Shown: one piece after another, positions 51,401 to 63,524 of the stretch
How the letters are laid out: each line of letters begins with the position of its first letter
Numbering within the stretch: the stretch's first letter is position 1
Assembly (NCBI GenBank): GCA_001692895.1
Contig: KV748195.1
Location: forward strand, 496,001 to 560,000
Origin: Cenococcum geophilum 1.58
Lineage: Eukaryota > Ascomycota > Dothideomycetes > Gloniales > Gloniaceae
DNA: 64,000 nucleotides
Direction of reading: 5' to 3'
Made by a program: the position numbers and the translations under genes
Notes under the pieces: model-generated
The model's database searches: none
Told to the model about the DNA's origin: nothing
Seen by the model: the letters and a program-made list of their open reading frames with translations, nothing else

Positions 51401-53754
51401 TCAACAACTTGGAGCACTAGCTTGCCGCTAAGATATATAACGTTAATAATAATATAGAAGTTAAAGTCGTAGTTATCCTTAAGGGTAAACTTAAATCGGC
51501 TAGGGGACTTCTAGTTTATTTAGCAGTAATAGCAATACTTTATAAGATACTCAATTACCTTAACCTTAACTTTATAGCCTGCTCGCTGAAGAACCCTAAG
51601 CAATTAATAAACAGATAGGTGGCCAAAACGGCGGTGTAGTTGGCGTAATTCTGACTTAGTTAAGTAGCTTTAAGTAATACTCTTTTCTAGTTAATAAAGG
51701 AGCAACTAGGGGTGACCCTACTTACGTATAACGGGCACCCGATTATCTCCCTAAATAAGTACATTCTTAAGGTTATTAAGCCTAACGCCTAACTTATCTA
51801 TATCTTTAATACAAAATAGAAACGGAGTGTTTATAGGAACAACGTGAAAACTAATATACCCTAAGGGGGTTTAAACCCTAATTATGCCGAGAGAGATCGC
51901 AGTACCTTTACTAAAACGAATCGTATGCTAGCCTACCGTTAAATAGTTAATCTAAATAGAGCTATTAAGCTGCTAAAGAGCTTAAACTTAAGGTTCTCCT
52001 ACTATAGATACTCCTGCGGCTCTAGTATCCGGCATAATACTATAGAAGACGTTCGCCGAGTATCTATTATTAAAGGAAAACGCGAAGCTCTTCTTTAGCT
52101 TATTAAAGATATCTAACTTTATAATAGAATAGAGCGTAGATTGGTCATTAAGGATAGCGATAGTTTGTATGCTATTTACCTTACCATACTTAGTAAAGTA
52201 TTGGTTAGGTAAGTAGTCCTCAATTTCTATATTTATAAGGAGCTGTTCGGTCTTATTAACCTTACCCTTAAGGTCTTCTACGCCTTTATATTAAACTAGG
52301 AAGCTTTAAAAGTAGGCCGTAGTAACCTTATAATTTCCGACATTTCTTATACTCTAACGGAACTTATTATATGCCTCTTTTCGCTTATTAAGGGAGTATT
52401 TAGTTAACTAGTAATTTGGCTTCTTATAAACGTAGCATTTTTTTTAGCGATTACTTTAAAATAAACCTCTACAAGGACCTCCATAATTACCTTATAGTTA
52501 ACGTTAATTATACCCTCTTCCATATTCCCTACCGCGGCCACTATATATTTAATCAGTCCAGTTATAATCGTATTAGTCGGGAATACTTAGTTAGGTAGGG
52601 TTTTCGGTATAGAACTATTAAAATTCTTATATTCGCATTATAGTACCTACAGCGGAGCGTAGCTTAGCATATACTCCTTTAAATATATCCGTAGGTTTAT
52701 ATAGCGCTAAGTTACACTTATAAACGCCACGGCATGCTAAGATAACCTAGTCCCTTAGGCTGTTCTTATTTTAGTAAGTTTTAGTAAGGCCATATTGGAT
52801 TTTCTAAAGTTTATTAAAGAGTAGTTAAAGGCACTCTAAACAAGTCTTTATTGGGTTAGAAGCAATAACTCTCTAAAACATAGTCTCCCGCCATTTAGAT
52901 ATATAAAGTTGGCGATTTTTATCGGTTTTAAAGTGGGCTCTAGTAAGCTAAAGCATTACATTAAAGTTATAGTTTTTACCCGTAATATGGTCGTAATAGA
53001 ATATTACCGCCTATCCCTTTAACATAACAGAGAAAGCGTAATGGTACTAGTAGCGTTAAATTCCAACCTTATTGCAACAGTTATAAAAGACCTATAGTTT
53101 TACTCCGAGTATATTATATAGTTCTCCTCTAAACTTCTTCTCTTCGTCCGAATATACCTTTATTAGATTTATAACTTCTTATAGTAAAGGCTTACCAGTT
53201 AACTAGAGTAGAGGAGGTAGAGGCGGAGTAACTCTAAATAGGAGAGCACCTTTAGGTAGGAGAGCAGCTCTAAATAGGGGGTTAGCGTTCTAGGGGTTTT
53301 AATACGAATTAAAGTTGCCTTCCAAAGAATATGGGTTATTTTTAGGTTTCCGTAGTTAACGTATAATCTTAGCTTCCGTCCATATTAGTTTTTCTATACT
53401 AGTAATAACGGCCTAAATATTGCTAGCAATTAGGTTACTGTTCTCAGCAATATATACCCTATTCCTATAGAGGAAGTCTTAAAAGTCCTAAACAATATTA
53501 ACGTTACTAAGTGCCCAGGTATCAGCAGTCCATCCTATAAAATCCTCCCTAAAATACTCCTATAGTTATAAGTCGGCATAGCATCTATTTCGGTAAAATA
53601 TAATATAGTGTAGGAAAAAGCCGTTAACTTATTTTACGGTACAAGTTATTATATTAAAGGCGAATTCGTCCCAATCTTTATTAATAAGTTTCGCGTGCTC
53701 AGCTACCCCTAGTAGTAAAGAGTCTTTCCAGTTATTTAAGGTAGGCGTAGCCAT
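48482..53754 (-). pseudogene. Copia gag-pol, inactivated
   Basis: The reading frame opens at the ATG at 53754 with MATPTLNNWKDSLLLGVAEH and stays open about 50 codons before a stop, followed by further protein-like sequence with interspersed TAA/TAG. The reverse-transcriptase box near 49831-49795 reads VGM*TNDIIILGDD, where Copia elements have a (Y/A)VDD box. The stop and Asn are consistent with RIP. It is non-functional; the least damaged stretches are in gag. Confidence 0.85.
48692..48718. repeat. Perfect 27-bp hairpin palindrome
   Basis: GATTTTCCATCCC, one G, then GGGATGGAAAATC: 13-bp arms that are exact complements. It lies between the 3' LTR and the pol relic of the Copia element. Weaker complementarity extends outward (AGCTAATGGC against GGCCAGCT). 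Confidence 0.85.
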
Positions 53755-53802
53755 GTTTTCGGAGGGAGGGAAGTGTTATTAATATAGGGATTATCGTTTA
53801 GT

Positions 53803-54050
53803 ACGCGTTTATAATATGTATTTGTTATTTAGTACGCGTTTGTTATTTAGTACGCGTTTATAACATATATTTGCGGTTATAGGGCTTAGGACCAGTTCTA
53901 GCCTTAAATCGCGAAGATTCGTAAAGCGTGTTATTCTACGTAATAGACGCAAGAATCCGTAATCTTAGAAAGGCTTAGGACCAGTTCTGGCCTTTAGATC
54001 CTTAGATTCGTGGAAGAGTTCTATTTAAAGTTTAGGACCAGTTCTAACCT
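53803..54050 (-). repeat. Direct repeats in the Copia 5' leader
   Basis: Two sets. TTTAGTACGCGTTT occurs three times between 53809 and 53860, and CTTAGGACCAGTTCTRGCCT occurs at 53885 and 53974 with a third, slightly changed copy at 54031. They lie between the 5' LTR and the gag ATG, where packaging, dimerisation or translation signals of retroelements reside. Confidence 0.8.
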
Positions 54051-54158
54051 CAAAAGACAGCTTCCTCTAGCACGAGTAGCACTAGTATAGTAGCTCGTCT
54101 CTTCTTAGTGAAAACCTAGCTGTTCTATAGTATAACTGTAAAGTTAACTACTAATCAG

Positions 54159-54323
54159 TGTTGGATATATAAGGGGGATATCACGTAGCTATAGTTCGTA
54201 GATAGTATAATAATTATTGTTCTTAATTCTTTTTAGGAATGAGGAAAGGGGTAAGGAACTTAAGGTTCCTTACCACGCTAGGGCCATATCAACACGTGAC
54301 GGCAACTTGCCTTATTCCCAACA
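54159..54323 (-). repeat. LTR (5' LTR of the Copia element)
   Basis: Starts TGTTGGATATATAAGGGGGA and ends TATTCCCAACA; 165 bp. The adjoining internal sequence on the coding strand, CTGATTAGTAGTTAAC, should hold the primer-binding site; I do not recognise the tRNA. Confidence 0.97.
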
Positions 54324-54328
54324 TTTAC

Positions 54329-54405
54329 TTAACCTACCTAATTTACCTTACTTACCTAATCTACCTAATTTACCTAATCCACCTAATCCACCTAATCCAC
54401 CTATC
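54329..54405. repeat. 9-bp minisatellite (CACCTAATC-like)
   Basis: Imperfect head-to-tail copies of CTACCTAAT / CCACCTAAT immediately beside the Copia insertion. The plus-strand frames read as Leu-Pro-Asn or Leu-Ile-Tyr repeats, so the short ORFs here are artefacts. Confidence 0.8.
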
Positions 54406-57400
54406 CCTACTAATATTTTATATAACAGCTAAGATATCCTATTAAGCCCTAAATATAAAGGTTATCTTATATACTTCTCTTAGCCGCTAATATTTTTTAA
54501 ACTTTATTTATATAAATTTAATTGCTACCTACTACTATATAGAGCTGCTAAACTGCGCTAAATGCTTGAAAACCCAAAGTAAGGTATATTCCTTAGCTTA
54601 TAGCTAAATAAACTAATAGGTATAGCGATAAACTCCTTATTAGAGTAGCTATGTTAATAAGCCGTAAAAATAACTATTATAGCGCATCGCTACCTGCCCT
54701 TACTATTATTAAGATTATTCTTATAATTTTAAACAGACTTATAATTGTAATTCAGTTAAATAGTATCTGGTAAAGGCGCAAGCCTAGGGAAAAGTAGGTA
54801 AATATTAAGCAAGGTATAACAGACCTAAGATAACTCCTTTTAATACTGCATTTCACCTTAAAAAAAGCTTATTTATATTTTAATTTTAGGCTCCTCTTAA
54901 TATATAAGCAATAGGGTATTTATTATATATATAACTCCTATAGTATATAGATTTTTTATAGTAGATCCTATATAGCTGCCTATGTAATATTTTGCTTTAG
55001 TTTAAGACCGGTATTATTATATAGATATTAAAAATATTATTTTAGGATATAGAGCATTACATCTATTTGTATATTAAATGGTAATATAACCTTTCCCTCC
55101 CTTATTCCCCCCTAGTGATCCTTTTTAACTAAAGTAGAGTAGATTTAAGCTTATATCTACTCTACTTATAGTTTAACTTATTCCTAAACAGGACTAACGC
55201 TTGCCTATTAAGGCCAGTAGTTTACTCTACTCTACTTTAACTTTAACTCGGTCTAAAAAGATTACTATAAATCTAACCTGCTACTGTTACCTAATACGGT
55301 CCGTCTACTAGCTTCTTGAAATCTAACTCTTATACTTAGCTTTGCCTTATTAAGTGGCAAAGGCTCCCTTAAAACCTATAAATGGTCCTAAAACTAGAGT
55401 AGATGGATTTGCCTAGACTTGGTTATATAGCCTTATACTAGCGTTTAAGGGGATATCTAACGAATTGTATTCTATACGCAATCTAAAGTCTATAGATTTT
55501 CCTCTACGTTATCCATTTACTTCCTTTCTATTACTATAACCCTATCCTACTATTATAGGCTTTAGATAGCCTATAACCAACTACAATATAAGGCAATATA
55601 TTATATTGCTGTACCTTTAAAAGAGAAAGAGGCGACGAGACTAGCTCTGTCTGCATACTTTTTTAAGATATTTTTACGTAGTTATATCCCTAAAGCGCTT
55701 AGTTGTCCCTAAGGGTGGCTTAGCTAAAGCAGTTTTAGGCCAAGCCTGCCTTAATAAGACTCCTTTAAGAGTATAGGTGCCTTACGGTTTAACTTAAAGG
55801 ATTATTTCTGTATAAAGGGGCTTATCTTACAATATATCTATATCTTAGCGCCGCCTATACTAAATCGTGTCAAATCTCTTTCTATAACTTAAAAGCTAAC
55901 GATTCTGCCTCAGCTCTAGGAGATTTTAGGTCTATATTGCCTTCGCTCTCGCTAAAGAGATATAGGTAGAGTGTAATATCTAGCTGCGGTTAGGGCCGCA
56001 GTAAGTGCATATCCTACGTCTTTAGGTTATTTTAAAACATACTTACGTAATTTAAACGCCTCTAAGAGCCACACTCCTTATCCCTATACTACTTAGCTTA
56101 GAATATATATATCCTACTACGGATATCCGCCTCTAGATATTACACTTACCCTCTAACTGCTCGTTATATAGCCCTAACCCCTAAACTATATAACTAGAGT
56201 CTCTCCAGCTATAAAGCCTTCTAAGCTTTTAGCCTACGTACTTCTAGCAACTTTATAATTTCTAGTCTACGCTTTCTTTCTAAATATAGCCTCTAAACTC
56301 CAAAGCCTCTAATACTTGAAATAGTTGCTATTATAGATAATATTAGCTTAGTTTAGACTATGACCTCTTAGCCTAGCGTAGTAGAAGATAATATAGTAGG
56401 GTATATTTGCCCCGTACCTAGTAGTCCTAAAGCCCCTATATAATTTATTATAGTACCCGTTATTAAGTCCAATTTAGAATCCCTTATTAAAACTTAAAAG
56501 AATACGGAAACTATTTATAGAGCCCCCTTACTCTGCATTCTAGGTAATATACTAGCACTTCTTATTAAACTTTCCTTTTAAGGGAATACAGTTAAGTACG
56601 TTAATGCCCTATAAATATTTTTATAATATTCTCTCTAATATATAGCAAAGAAATCCAGAGATACTCTATATCCTCTTAAAGCGATAGAGTAATAACTAAG
56701 ATTTTAATTAACTCTTAGCAGTCTGAATTCTAAGCGAACTCTACTCTTTGCTAATTACAAGGGCTTATAAACCGTCAGCAGTCTAGTTAGAGGGCTCTTT
56801 ATATAAACAATATATTATAGTCTATTCTAAAAGCAAGGATATAAGCGTGGAATTTTTCTATATAGATATAAAGATCTATACCAAGTCTGGTAAGTCTCTA
56901 AAGATTTAGACTATACCTAAACTAAACGATCTTAGAATTTATTCGAAATACCTTTTATCTAGTTATACGCTTCTTTTTATTAGTTTAGTAGCCTTTATAT
57001 TTATTATAATTTATATTACTATATCTTATTAAGTATAAAACTATTAAGCATATCCGGCACTGTTATAGATACCCTAGTTAGGGGCCTAGCTAGGGACTTG
57101 GCGCTATATATATAAACGTGTCTTTTCCTCTACCTTTTAGTCCTTAGCTTAGAATTCTAGTTACCTAGCTACTAATAGATCCCGTTTTGTTAACTAAGCC
57201 TTTTATAGAGTATTAAATAGAGATATAAGTTCTAAATAGGCATACGGATTATCACTTTAATAATTTTTAAAAGTAGAATACTATAACTCCAAAATTAGCT
57301 AGTGCTATTACTGTAACACATTTAAGTCTTAAAGAGAATATTCCTACTGTAAGAGCTATAAAGCCTAGCTTTTAAATAAAAGGACTTATTTAAGATGGCT

Positions 57401-60230
57401 CCGCTTTTTAGCATACTAACCCTTAGATTTATTAGGCTGGCTTAAAGATAGATAGGGTGGATAAGATAGATAAAGTGGAGGTAGATAAGGTAATTGTATT
57501 ATATAATTTTATATAAGGAAGATTATAGTCAAACGAGCTAAAAAGTATAGCACTACGTGTAGGTCCGCAAGATTACGTAGTATATTTTTTTCTAGAGTTA
57601 TTAATTCCTATAATATAAAGGAAGCTTTTCTAATTACTCGCTTTATTAAACTAAAGAAACTTCCTATTAACTTGGTGCTAATTACTACTATATTAGAGTT
57701 AGATTAGGGGTGCCTATAACTTATCCACTATATATATATATAGCCTTATTTCCTTTATAAATCAATCTATACGCGAGTTCGTTCCTAACCTAGGATTTTT
57801 AGTTAACACTTATATTTTAATATAAGACTATTATACCTAATTAGTCCGTTTATACTTAGGGCTTTAGGAGCTACAAGTCTATACTATACCAAATATAAAA
57901 TAATAACCACTAAACGACGGGCATGAAATTTCTTAAGATTTAAAACCTCTTTTACTAACTCTATATAGGATATTTATAGCCTAATTAGACTCTATACCTA
58001 GACGGAGCCTAACTATTAAGGGGATATAACTTAGATAGAATCTGATAACGACCTTTTCTCTTATAACGTTTTAAATTTTGATATATCCTAGAGTTTTATA
58101 CTTATCCATCGCGGTCTTTAAGGCCAGGAGCAGCTAGATATTTCTATTTCTATTACCCTTAACTTTAATACTTGGTCTGCGGATAAGGATTAGTTGTCTG
58201 TAAATAACTTATTATACCGTTCTTTTATATATAGTTACTATTATCTTAACGGAAGCACTAATTGCACTAATATACTAAAGTTTATATATTACCAGCTATG
58301 GATAAACCTAGGCCTTCTAAAACGCTAGACTTTAAGCGGTGTATAAGAACGTAGGTATAATTATAGGTCTACTTAAGCTTCTAGTCTTATACTCTACTAC
58401 TACTTCTAATAGTCCTTCCTTCTAGATTATATAAAGTGCGCATTTATTAACAACAAAATTTTATATACTTTATTTATCTTATATATTAGTTATATACTAC
58501 ACATAGCCTTAAAATCTAAAGTTCTTAAGCTCTACTAGTACTATTCTATCTAGCGCTTCCTATATCTATCCTAGTATGCCGCAGCCTTTATATCGTCCTT
58601 TAATCGTAATAATAGGGTAGTATTAGATATCCTTGTCTCTATCCTACTTATTACTATCTACCTCGCCTATATCATCTACCTCGCCCGTATTATCTACCTT
58701 ACCTATACTATCTACCTTACCTACGCCATCCACCTTGGCTATACCAGCCATTAGTTAAGCGATTCTTAGCACCTCTAGCGGTCTTCCTCTAGAAATGATA
58801 TAAGACTAGCTTATAAAGTTAGCTTAGTGGAACTAAGGATTATATTAATAAACTAGGTGCCACTCTAACTAAATTTATCCTTCCTTGCGTGCCCCAACTC
58901 GCTTTATCTATTCTACTTATTACCTTTCTTTTATATTAAAAGTCACGCTATATATTATATTAACCTTATAGTACTTACGCTTCCTAAATCTACCAGCGTC
59001 TATTATATTTTTAGCTACTTACTAAAACCAACCACTTCTAAAAGATGCAGCTAGACACAATATGCTTAAAAGCGGCGTATATTGCTATAGCATGTGCTAG
59101 AATAGGATTAATAGGAATTGTCTTTGCAATAATTACGAATAAAAGAAGAGAAAAGGCCGGAGCTTTTACTTTATAGGTTAGTACGGATAAGTCTAACCAG
59201 GTGCTTTTAATTATTAATACTTATATTTAGTTTTTATTTCCAGAATATAATTACTAAGTTCCCTAGAATATAACGGTTGGAATAAAATACTTTTATATAA
59301 ATTATATAAACTATATAAGTTATAAACTACTTCCTCTTTAAGTTTCTAAATTATTAGCTAGCCTACCAATTTCCTATTCTTCTAATTACCTCAATTACCT
59401 AGATTACGCCTTAGCTAGACTCCTTTATAAGACAATCGCGGGTTACTTAATTATTAGCATAGTGCTTACATTTTGCTATTGGTGCATTTTAGCATTTATT
59501 CTCTCTAATTTACAAATACCGTATAGACAGGTTTAGGTTAGCAGAAAGAACTTATTCCTCGTTATCCTTTATATAGTATACGCGGCTATATTCTATATTA
59601 TTTGCACTTTCCCTTACTATATATTATATTCTATACACTCTAACGCTTACTTACTAGGCTTAAATATTAGAATAGAAATAGGGGATACTGCTTAATTCTG
59701 CTTAGGAGTACTCTATTCTATACTTTTTATAGTAGTATTTACAAGCCTTACTTTATTATTAAACCAAAGGTAGAAAGGTTATTTATATTTACCATATTTC
59801 TCAATATATTAAGTCTATAATAATATTGTTTTAGTAACGTCCCCAGTGCTATCCTTTACCTTTACCTTTAAATTACTTACTGTTGATTATTTAAGGAAGC
59901 CGGCTATTAGGAGGTTATAGAGTGGGTAAATATAACTTCTTTAAGGGGTACCGTACTTTATATAAGTATAACCAAACTTATACAGACCTTTTATATCCTA
60001 CTCTTCTTATATAACCTAACTTAATAATACAACTGTCGTATTATAAATGCGTCACGATACGGCTACAGACGGGGCTTAATCCCTTCTCTATCTATATTTA
60101 GCTTTGCTATACCTCTACACGATGGTTACATTGAAGATAATGGTTTATATTACCCTGTGTCTTCCGAGTATTCTAACACGGCGACGTAGGCGCGGCTGGT
60201 AAGGCGGTTATTTGCAGCCCCCACCCCCCT
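54406..60230. other. RIPed AT-rich repeat DNA, unclassified
   Basis: Nearly 6 kb with no ORF of 60 codons. Protein-like relics occur on the plus strand, for example about 57360-57720 (IDRVDKIDKVEVDKVIVLYN; LRVGPQDYVVYFF), interrupted by stops. I could not identify transposase, polymerase or helicase motifs or terminal repeats. It may be the continuation of the repeat interrupted at 48316. Confidence 0.4.
58658..58747. repeat. 18-bp tandem repeat, five units
   Basis: Units of the form CTACCTYRCCYRTAYYAT. On the minus strand they read as hexapeptides such as GKVDSI and GEVDDI. A similar Val-Asp-Lys repeat is read on the plus strand near 57435-57490, so this motif recurs in inverted sense within the same block. 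Confidence 0.8.
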
Positions 60231-61560
60231 TAACAAATTAATAGCTAAAAAACCTAGCCTAGGGCCGATATGACCTAGTTTAGGCTTTAAATTTAGCTAT
60301 CTAGCGAATAAGAACTAATGCAGTCTGTAATTAGGATTATGTGCTTCCTTGTTGTATATAGGCCTAATAAGTGTAATGACATCTTAAGGGCTTATCCTAT
60401 TGCAGAAACCACCCCCTACCAGTGGTTACCGCATTGTCTGTCTACTAGCTTATATATCCTGACCTTCTTATAGGCACTGGTAGTAACTTCCGAACTCATA
60501 ACGCACGGCGCTGCTAGCCGAGCCATAATAGAATATCCTCATGTTGAACCAACTGCTTGTGTGGGCCAGGACCGCTTTTTTCGAATGCATATGTCTAGTT
60601 CTCCGGTGCAATTCCCGGTGAGAAAGTATGGAAAGGGTAATTAACGCTCTGCCAAGCCTCCCTCGCGTATAAGTCTTCCTCCGTTGTAACCGCAGTCAAT
60701 GCAGCCTATGATATAAATATAAGCGTCTCCCATATTAATCCCCTTTTTAACCGGCTTCTGTTCCCAGGACTTCTTTTATAACCTAGCGCGGCGCGCAAAC
60801 GCCTTCCCGTACTTTACTAAAGGTTTTGCAAGGAAGTGGCCTTGCCAGTATCTGCGCACGCTAGAAAAAGCATCATTGCGGTGATAGTTTGAGCCTCTTT
60901 TGGTTTGTATGGTTATGAAGGCTGCGATAACGCCCCTTCTGTAACCGCGGTGTGATTATTTCAAAAACCGATGGCAAAAGCTATGGGCAAGAGACTTCTC
61001 AGGATCGCTTGACCGAAAAGAGCGAAGGGGACCCCTTATTATCACCAGCACTGCGGTCACGCCGGTACTTCCCTTGCACCGATACCCCCGCCCCCTATTT
61101 TGGCCCATTTCAACGCCTGTGTCCTCAGTTATTCAGCGTAGCTACAAGCATACGGTCGACGTCCGAATTCTAATGACTAAGTGAAGGATAGAGTTTACCG
61201 AGTCTATCGAACTTCCAAATTGTGCTGCCCAACGCCTGAAGTTTCAAGATTCCGGCAATCTGATTCTGAACCATGGCTTTCTTCATGACTGGGTGGATTT
61301 TTCCTGAATTCCCAATAAATACTCTCCACAGCGGGCTTAGATAGTCCTGCCTCACGAGCCACGAGCCTCCATATCTCTTTCTTATACCTATAGGGTTCAG
61401 CGAATAGTGATAAGGTGTAGAACTCAAATCTTACTGATTGACCCGAGGTACGAGTGGTCTATACTTTCAGGTGTTCAAATTTTCAACCCCTGCCAAGCCA
61501 GCTTCTAATTGGTTAGAAAGCTAGCTTCTCATTGGTTAGAAAAAAAAACGCGGGCAGTAT
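60231..61560. other. Non-RIPed island without a convincing gene
   Basis: Composition returns to normal, with balanced GC and few TpA runs, between two AT-rich tracts. The 73-codon frame at 60952-61173 begins at GTG, not ATG, and has no recognisable domain. On the minus strand, one frame within 61410-61210 reads RYKKEIWRLVAREAGLSKPA, which resembles a helix-turn-helix, but it is not attached to a longer frame. A TATA-like run (ATATAAATATAAG) lies near 60710. Confidence 0.4.
61497..61542. repeat. Two 23-bp direct repeats
   Basis: GCYAGCTTCTMATTGGTTAGAAA occurs twice head to tail, with two mismatches, just before the AT-rich tract resumes. Each unit contains ATTGG, the CCAAT box in reverse sense, so it could be a promoter element, but no gene is seen next to it. 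Confidence 0.8.
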
Positions 61561-62152
61561 CTACCTGTAGAATACACGTGACGAACACCAAAATATTTAA
61601 GATCTCACTATTAGCAAATCAACCTTTTTGTTAATATCTCTATTAATACTACTATACGCGTCTTAACTATAGTAAAACCTGCTTTAATTAAGTACAGCAA
61701 GTGCTGTTCAATACAACCCTATATTAATTTTATTAAAAACGGCCTATCTATTAAGCTTTTAAAGCAATATTAATCGTGTCAGTTAAAGGTGCGTTTTCCC
61801 TATATATTACTTCTACTTTTACTTACTTTCCTAGGGCTCTAAATATAATTTAAATAGGTAGAAAGTAGAGCTTGATTCTACTAAGACTTATCCTATAAAG
61901 CGCTAGCGAAATACTTTACCTAAAACCGATACTAAGGACGTCTTCTTACCTCGCGGCCAGAACAGTTAAGATACCCCTAAAATTGCTTAATAGCGGAATA
62001 TAATTAAGGCAATATAACGGGAGCACCGCATTCTTAATCGGCGGGGTAAAGCTCACTTGCCTACTCCTCCGCTATATACCATAGATAAAGCTCTGTGTAG
62101 TAGCAGAGGCGCTCTAAATAACCTAAATGCGTCCTTGCTAGAACTAGCTCCT
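61561..62152. other. RIPed AT-rich sequence
   Basis: AT-rich and stop-dense, with a protein-like end near 61990-62130 that runs into the 18-bp repeat. No family recognised. Confidence 0.4.
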
Positions 62153-62242
62153 ATACCTACTCTACTGCTAATACCTACTCTACCGCTAATACCTACTCTA
62201 CCGCTAATACCTACTCTACCGCTAATACCTACTCTACTGCTA
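62153..62242. repeat. 18-bp tandem repeat, five units
   Basis: ATACCTACTCTACYGCTA repeated five times with C/T changes only at one position. Because the period is divisible by three, it keeps a frame open (Ile-Pro-Thr-Leu-Pro-Leu) and creates the spurious 78-codon ORF here. Confidence 0.9.
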
Positions 62243-62360
62243 ATACTACCTTCCTTACGGCAAGCTCCCTTGCGGCAAGCTCCCTCTCTATAGGCTCCCT
62301 CTCGGTAAGCTTCCTCTTAGTAAGCTCTAACTACGGCTACTCTACGGTTACCTCAGCGAG

Positions 62361-62434
62361 CTCAGACGTGATTTTTTTTTAGCTAGCGTCGGAATAACCT
62401 ACGCCGTCTTCCGAATTGCAAAATCACGTCTGAG
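62361..62434. repeat. 74-bp element with perfect 15-bp inverted ends
   Basis: CTCAGACGTGATTTT at 62361-62375 and AAAATCACGTCTGAG at 62420-62434 are exact inverse complements. A second, inner pair (TCGGAA / TTCCGA) lies in the 44-bp loop. It could be a tiny MITE, a solo terminus pair or a strong hairpin. Confidence 0.8.
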
Positions 62435-62829
62435 AGGGTTTGGCGAGATTTGTTAAAATCCTAAGCAAAATCCGTAAAATGGAGATTACCGGATATCTAA
62501 TTTATTTATTCACATAACGCGTTATTATTAAACCCCGTAGTTACTTTTTTTTTAAGACTTAGGGCTTCTAAATGGTATAAATTTTATTATATACGGCTAC
62601 CACTTAGTCCTAACATTAATTTCGTTAAAGTTAAAAAACGCGGTTGTTAAAAAGCCTAAGCATTATATTGTATCTTATTAAATAGTCTACTAATATAGAT
62701 AAAACTATACAGATATATAGATATCTACTACTTAAAGCTATTGCAACACCTAGTAGGTGCTGTAGTTGGGTCCTTCCTTAAAAATATCCTCCCTTGGCCC
62801 GGGAGCTACTACTAGGGGGTAAGCTTTGG
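62435..62829. other. AT-rich spacer
   Basis: RIP-like AT-rich sequence leading into the minisatellites; no gene seen. Confidence 0.4.
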
Positions 62830-63150
62830 GCAGAGCCTTATGTAGAACCTTAGTAGAGGCTTCGTGTAGAGCTTCGTGCAGAGCTTCGTGTAGAGCTTTG
62901 TGCAGAGCTTCATGCAGAGCTTCATGCAGAGCTTTAAGCAGAGCTTCAAGCAGAGCTTCCAAGCAGAGCTTCAAGTAGAGCTTTTACAGAGCTTCGTGCG
63001 GAGCTTCGTGCAGAGCTTAATGCAGATCTTTTGTACAGAGCTTCGTGCAGAGCTTCGTGCAGAGCTTCGTGCAGAGCTTCGTGTAGAGCTTCGTGCAGAG
63101 CTTCGTGCAGAGCTTCGTGCAGAGCTTCGTGGCAGAGCTTCATGCAGAGC
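62830..63150. repeat. 12-bp minisatellite block 1
   Basis: About 25 imperfect copies of AGAGCTTCGTGC. The period is three codons plus one, and both strands stay open (Ser-Phe-Val-Gln on plus, Ala-Leu-His-Glu on minus), which explains four overlapping ORFs. No start context or flanking domain indicates a real protein. Confidence 0.9.
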
Positions 63151-63155
63151 CACGC

Positions 63156-63203
63156 GTGCAGGCGTGCAGACGTGTAGATGTGCAGACGTGCAGACGTGCA
63201 GAC
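63156..63203. repeat. 8-bp tandem repeat, six units
   Basis: GTGCAGAC-type units directly follow the 12-bp block, apparently derived from the same GTGCAG core. Confidence 0.85.
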
Positions 63204-63276
63204 TTCGTACGGGGCGATCAATTGCAGAGACGTTTGTAGAGACGATTGGATGGGCAATTGATCGATTGATTGTATG

Positions 63277-63324
63277 GGGCGTTTATACGGGCGTTTGTAC
63301 GGGCGTTTATACGGGCGATTGTAG
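63277..63324. repeat. 12-bp tandem repeat, four units
   Basis: GGGCGTTTATAC repeated four times with minor changes; a separate motif between the two large minisatellite blocks. Confidence 0.9.
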
Positions 63325-63524
63325 AACCTTCCTGGTATATTAGTGCTGCGTGTTAATAGAGCTTTGGAGCTCTATATAGGTAAAGAAAAGAGACTATATT
63401 ATAACCATGAGGTAGGTGGCGAAACGCTGATAACGATGTTGACGATAGAGCTGACGACTACGACTTGTAATTGCCCACTGTCGACAACGCCACTCAGTCA
63501 GTATTTGGAAATGGGAATCGATAA

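Larger units (their letters stand above)
48317..54323 (-). mobile_element. Ty1/Copia LTR retrotransposon, RIPed
   Basis: A 6007-bp element with 165-bp LTRs and a perfect target-site duplication TTTAC (48312-48316 and 54324-54328). The minus strand is coding: the gag ATG is at 53754 and the reverse-transcriptase box near 49831-49795. The short LTRs and the motif order (gag, then integrase region, then RT toward the 3' LTR) fit Copia. Confidence 0.95.

Noticed and set aside
60952..61173. 73-codon ORF in the non-RIPed island
   Set aside because: It begins at GTG, has no ATG near the start, no introns that extend it and no domain.
62900..63343. 147-codon ORF with Ser-Phe-Val/Met-Gln repeats
   Set aside because: It is simply the translation of the 12-bp minisatellite; the opposite strand is equally open.
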